Shown here in pieces: positions 42,918 through 45,730 of a DNA stretch of 45,730 nt; within the stretch, counting starts at the first letter, position 1; every line of letters begins with the position of its first letter. The notes under the pieces are model-generated. The model saw only the letters and a program-made list of their open reading frames with translations, did no database searches and was not told the origin of the DNA. The DNA lies in contig JAKSKO010000008.1 in assembly GCA_024401715.1 (NCBI GenBank), positions 1 to 45,730 on the forward strand, written 5' to 3'. The translations under genes were made by a program, and so were the position numbers. The stretch is from Bacteroidales bacterium (GTDB lineage Bacteria; Bacteroidota; Bacteroidia; Bacteroidales; UBA932).

Positions 42918-45730
42918 TTAAAAGTTGAACTTCACGCCGAGGATATATGTGCGTGGACGTGGATACATATTGTTGTCGATACCGTTGAATATCTCAGGAT
43001 CGATACCTTTGTATGCAGAGATGGTAGCAACATTCTGTACTGTGAAGAATGCGCTGAGGTTCATGTCACGGCCGAGAGCCTCGCAGAGTTTGAAGTTCTT
43101 GCTGAGGGTGATCTTGTCCAGTTTGAAGAACGAAGCGTTCTGCACGTAGTAATCAGAGAAGTACTGGGCGTTTGTGGCAAAGTTAGTCTCCATAGCACCA
43201 TTTACACGGTTGTTGATGAAGTTGTTTGTCCAGAGGTCGGTGAGAAGGTCACCATTGCTCTTGATATTGTTGTAAACATAGTTGCCGAGGTTGCTGTGAG
43301 CAGCTACAGCCAGAGTCCAAGACTTGTATGAAAGCTGGGTGTTAAGGCCGATGGTTACATCAGGAGCAGCTTTGTGATATACATATTTGTCGTTCTGGTC
43401 GATCTTGCCGTCATTGTTGCGGTCTACATAGAGGCCTTCGATCGGTTTGCCTGCTTTGTCGTAAACCTGCTGGTATACGAAGAATGAGTTAGGAGCATAA
43501 CCGGTCTGGTGTACCTGGATGGTGTTACCTGTACCGCCGCTGATACCGCCTGTCTCAACGCCGTAATAGTCTGGACGCTCGTCATCGGCAGTAAGTTTGG
43601 TTACAAGAGTCTTGTTCCATGCAACGTTTGCACCGATTGTCCAGCTCCAGTCCTTGGTCTCGATTGCGATAGCGTTCAACTCAACCTCAACACCTGTGTT
43701 CTCCAGGCTACCGATGTTGGCAGCAAGGTAGTTTGTGAGGTTTGCACCTGCAGCTACAGGAGTCCAGTTGAGGAGGTCTGTAGTATAACGTTTATAGAAG
43801 TCGACACTTGCAGTGAGGCGACCGTTAAGGAAGCCCAGGTCTACACCTGCGTTGTATGTAGTGGTAGTCTCCCATTTCAGATCGGCATTGTAACCGAGCG
43901 GAGTGATAGGATACAGGAACTGGTTGCCGAACACATACTGGCTGGCGTTGGTGTTGTATTTGTAAGTTGCGATAGTATCACCACTTACGTCCTGCTGACA
44001 TGTCTGACCGTAAGAGAGACGGACCGTGAGAGCAGAAACAGCGTCTACATCTTTGAGGAAGTGCTCGTTCTTAACGTTCCAACTGAATGCTGCAGATGGG
44101 AAGATACCCCATTTGTTGTTCTGGAATTTGGAAGTACCGTCACCACGGAGTGTGGCAGTAATGAGGTAACGACCGTCATAAGAGTAGTTCAAACGACCGA
44201 AGAATGAAACGAGATAGTTCACGCCACGGTTGGTAACAGGGTTGCTGAGGTAGTAGGAAGCATCGTCTTTGCTTGTACCGTCAGCTTTGTAAGTCTCAGA
44301 ATAAGACTCATACCAGAAACGCTGCCAAGAGTAACCCAGCATAGCGTCAAAGTGGTGACCGCCGTCAAAGTCGTGGTTGTATGCACCGTAGAACTCCAGA
44401 GTCTGGTCCAGACGAGTCTGATTGTAGTTGGTGTGTGAACCGGAACCTGACTGAGCTGTGCTGTGGAGAGACTGCTCTGCACCTGCAGGTACATCTACTG
44501 TACCGTTGGAACGTGCATAGTCGATACCGAGGTTGAGGTTGAAACGAAGATCCTCAAAACCATGAACTTTGTAATCGAACTGAGCATTGCCGATGAAACG
44601 TGCAGCATTTGAAAGGTCGGTTTTGTCGTAAAGGAGTGCGAGAGGGTTCTGAGCACACATTGCATTGTAGTTGCCGATGCCCTCGAATGCAGCCTGGCTG
44701 TCAAACATGTTGCGATCCTGGTAATGCCACCATGCACGTTTGTTAGGGCCGAGACCGTTAACCTCGTCTACAACAGGTTTGGTTGGATCGTACTGAACAG
44801 CTGCACCGATAGCACCAGTGTTGGCGAAACGGTTCTGCATGTACATACCCTTACCGTTGAGGTTGATGTTGAGGTGGTTGTCAAGGAGCTGAGGATTGAG
44901 GTTCAGAGCGAGAGTCTGACGACGCATGTAGCCGGTCTTGAGTGTACCGTCCTGGCTGTAAGTACCGAGAGATACGCGGTAAGGCATCTTGAAACTCTTG
45001 CCGCCTTTGGCAGAACCGCTGACAGCAACATTGAAATCGTAAGTCTGACCAAGCTGGTAGATCTCTTTCTGCCAGTTGGTGTTTGCAAAGTGCTGATTTC
45101 CTTCGGCGTCACGGTAACCAAGTGCTTTGAAAGCCTCGGAATCCTGGCCCTTGTAGTCGATGATAGCCTGTTTAAGCTGGTCTGCAGTCATAACGTCAAC
45201 ATATTTGGCGTTCTGAGCAAGAGAAACAGTGAAATCTGCGTCTACGTGAGGAATTTTGCTGTCGCCTGAACCTTTCTTGGTTGTAATCATGATGACACCG
45301 TTGGATGCACGTGAACCGTAGATAGCGGTTGCAGAAGCATCTTTGAGCACTGTGAAGCTCTCGATATCGTTAGGGTTGATTGACGCAAGCGCGTTGGCAA
45401 CGCCGGAGATACCGCCGTCACTGATAGGCAGACCGTCCACGATAACCAGAGGGTTGTTGTTTGCAGAAAGTGAAGAACCACCACGGATACGGATAGATGC
45501 ACCTGAACCAGGAGCACCGTCACCTGCTGTTACAACAACACCGGCAGCCTTGCCCTGAAGCATGTCTGCAGGGGAAGAAACGGCACCTTTGTTCAGCTGG
45601 TCTGCTTTCACAGTTGAAACCGAACCGGTCATGTCGCCTTTTTTAACTGTACCATAACCGATAACCACAACTTCGTCAAGGAAAGTTGTATCATCGGAAA
45701 GGGTGATGGTTGCAGGAACCTGTCCTGCTG
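42918..45730 (-). CDS. susC: SusC-like TonB-dependent receptor (5' end outside window)
   Basis: At least 936 residues are visible. The N-terminus, including the signal peptide and most of the carboxypeptidase-D-like domain, lies beyond 45730. The frame has no stop at the window edge; a GTG at 45668 is not the start. The visible part begins just before the conserved LDEVVVIGYG motif. The plug domain follows, with DGLPISDGGISG and ATAIYGSRASNGVIMITTKK, then a 22-stranded barrel ending in Phe (ILGVKFNF). SusC-type receptors import maltooligosaccharides across the outer membrane, powered by TonB. It is the first of nine co-oriented genes seen; any promoter or SusR regulator is outside. Confidence 0.95.
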   Translation of the reverse strand, partial: AGQVPATITLSDDTTFLDEVVVIGYGTVKKGDMTGSVSTVKADQLNKGAVSSPADMLQGKAAGVVVTAGDGAPGSGASIRIRGGSSLSANNNPLVIVDGLPISDGGISGVANALASINPNDIESFTVLKDASATAIYGSRASNGVIMITTKKGSGDSKIPHVDADFTVSLAQNAKYVDVMTADQLKQAIIDYKGQDSEAFKALGYRDAEGNQHFANTNWQKEIYQLGQTYDFNVAVSGSAKGGKSFKMPYRVSLGTYSQDGTLKTGYMRRQTLALNLNPQLLDNHLNINLNGKGMYMQNRFANTGAIGAAVQYDPTKPVVDEVNGLGPNKRAWWHYQDRNMFDSQAAFEGIGNYNAMCAQNPLALLYDKTDLSNAARFIGNAQFDYKVHGFEDLRFNLNLGIDYARSNGTVDVPAGAEQSLHSTAQSGSGSHTNYNQTRLDQTLEFYGAYNHDFDGGHHFDAMLGYSWQRFWYESYSETYKADGTSKDDASYYLSNPVTNRGVNYLVSFFGRLNYSYDGRYLITATLRGDGTSKFQNNKWGIFPSAAFSWNVKNEHFLKDVDAVSALTVRLSYGQTCQQDVSGDTIATYKYNTNASQYVFGNQFLYPITPLGYNADLKWETTTTYNAGVDLGFLNGRLTASVDFYKRYTTDLLNWTPVAAGANLTNYLAANIGSLENTGVEVELNAIAIETKDWSWTIGANVAWNKTLVTKLTADDERPDYYGVETGGISGGTGNTIQVHQTGYAPNSFFVYQQVYDKAGKPIEGLYVDRNNDGKIDQNDKYVYHKAAPDVTIGLNTQLSYKSWTLAVAAHSNLGNYVYNNIKSNGDLLTDLWTNNFINNRVNGAMETNFATNAQYFSDYYVQNASFFKLDKITLSKNFKLCEALGRDMNLSAFFTVQNVATISAYKGIDPEIFNGIDNNMYPRPRTYILGVKFNF

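Overview
This is a Bacteroidales (Bacteroidota) chromosomal window. The evidence is a SusC/SusD/SusE starch locus, an Mfa-type fimbrial operon with DUF3575/DUF3868 partners, many short-lipobox lipoproteins, AT-rich leaders without Shine-Dalgarno sites, and several matches to the Bacteroidetes -7 promoter box (TAnnTTTG). The genus cannot be fixed from the sequence alone. No tRNA, rRNA, insertion sequence or CRISPR array was seen.

Region 1 (1-417): the C-terminal tail of an Rpn-type nuclease/transposase on the + strand, a strong hairpin terminator and a short inverted repeat. Region 2 (417-14985, all -): a fimbrial operon read right to left: an Xre-type regulator, a DUF3575 outer-membrane protein, a DUF3868/OmpA-like protein, the major fimbrillin (Mfa1-like), an anchor (Mfa2-like), a minor fimbrillin-like protein, and a 2526-residue modular lipoprotein that is probably the tip adhesin. 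Region 3 (15087-18380): an SDR oxidoreductase and an aldehyde dehydrogenase on -, divergent from an AraC-type regulator on +. The 3' end of the regulator overlaps the end of murI by 68 bases.

Region 4 (18313-24255, -): a housekeeping run: a small coiled-coil protein, ZapA, a probable 6S RNA, RNase Y, a HAD phosphatase, an APH-fold kinase, a GH28 pectinase and glutamate racemase. Region 5 (24339-27618, +): a tightly coupled three-gene purine-salvage operon (purine nucleoside phosphorylase, 5'-nucleotidase, alpha/beta hydrolase) ending in a 19-bp bidirectional terminator.

Region 6 (27660-45730, -): a nine-gene polysaccharide utilization locus. In transcription order it is SusC (its 5' end lies outside the window), SusD, a six-module SusE/SusF-like binding protein, a GH13 amylase with a starch-binding module, GH53 endo-galactanase, GH2 beta-galactosidase, a SusA-like GH13, a SusB-like GH97 and a GH77 4-alpha-glucanotransferase. 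The starch genes form a complete path from surface binding to glucose. The GH53-GH2 pair inserted among them would add pectic galactan, and the nearby GH28 is also pectin-related. The items most worth a second look are the giant adhesin with about 240-residue composite repeats, the 6S-like RNA between zapA and rny, the six-module starch-binding protein, and the starch/galactan hybrid locus.
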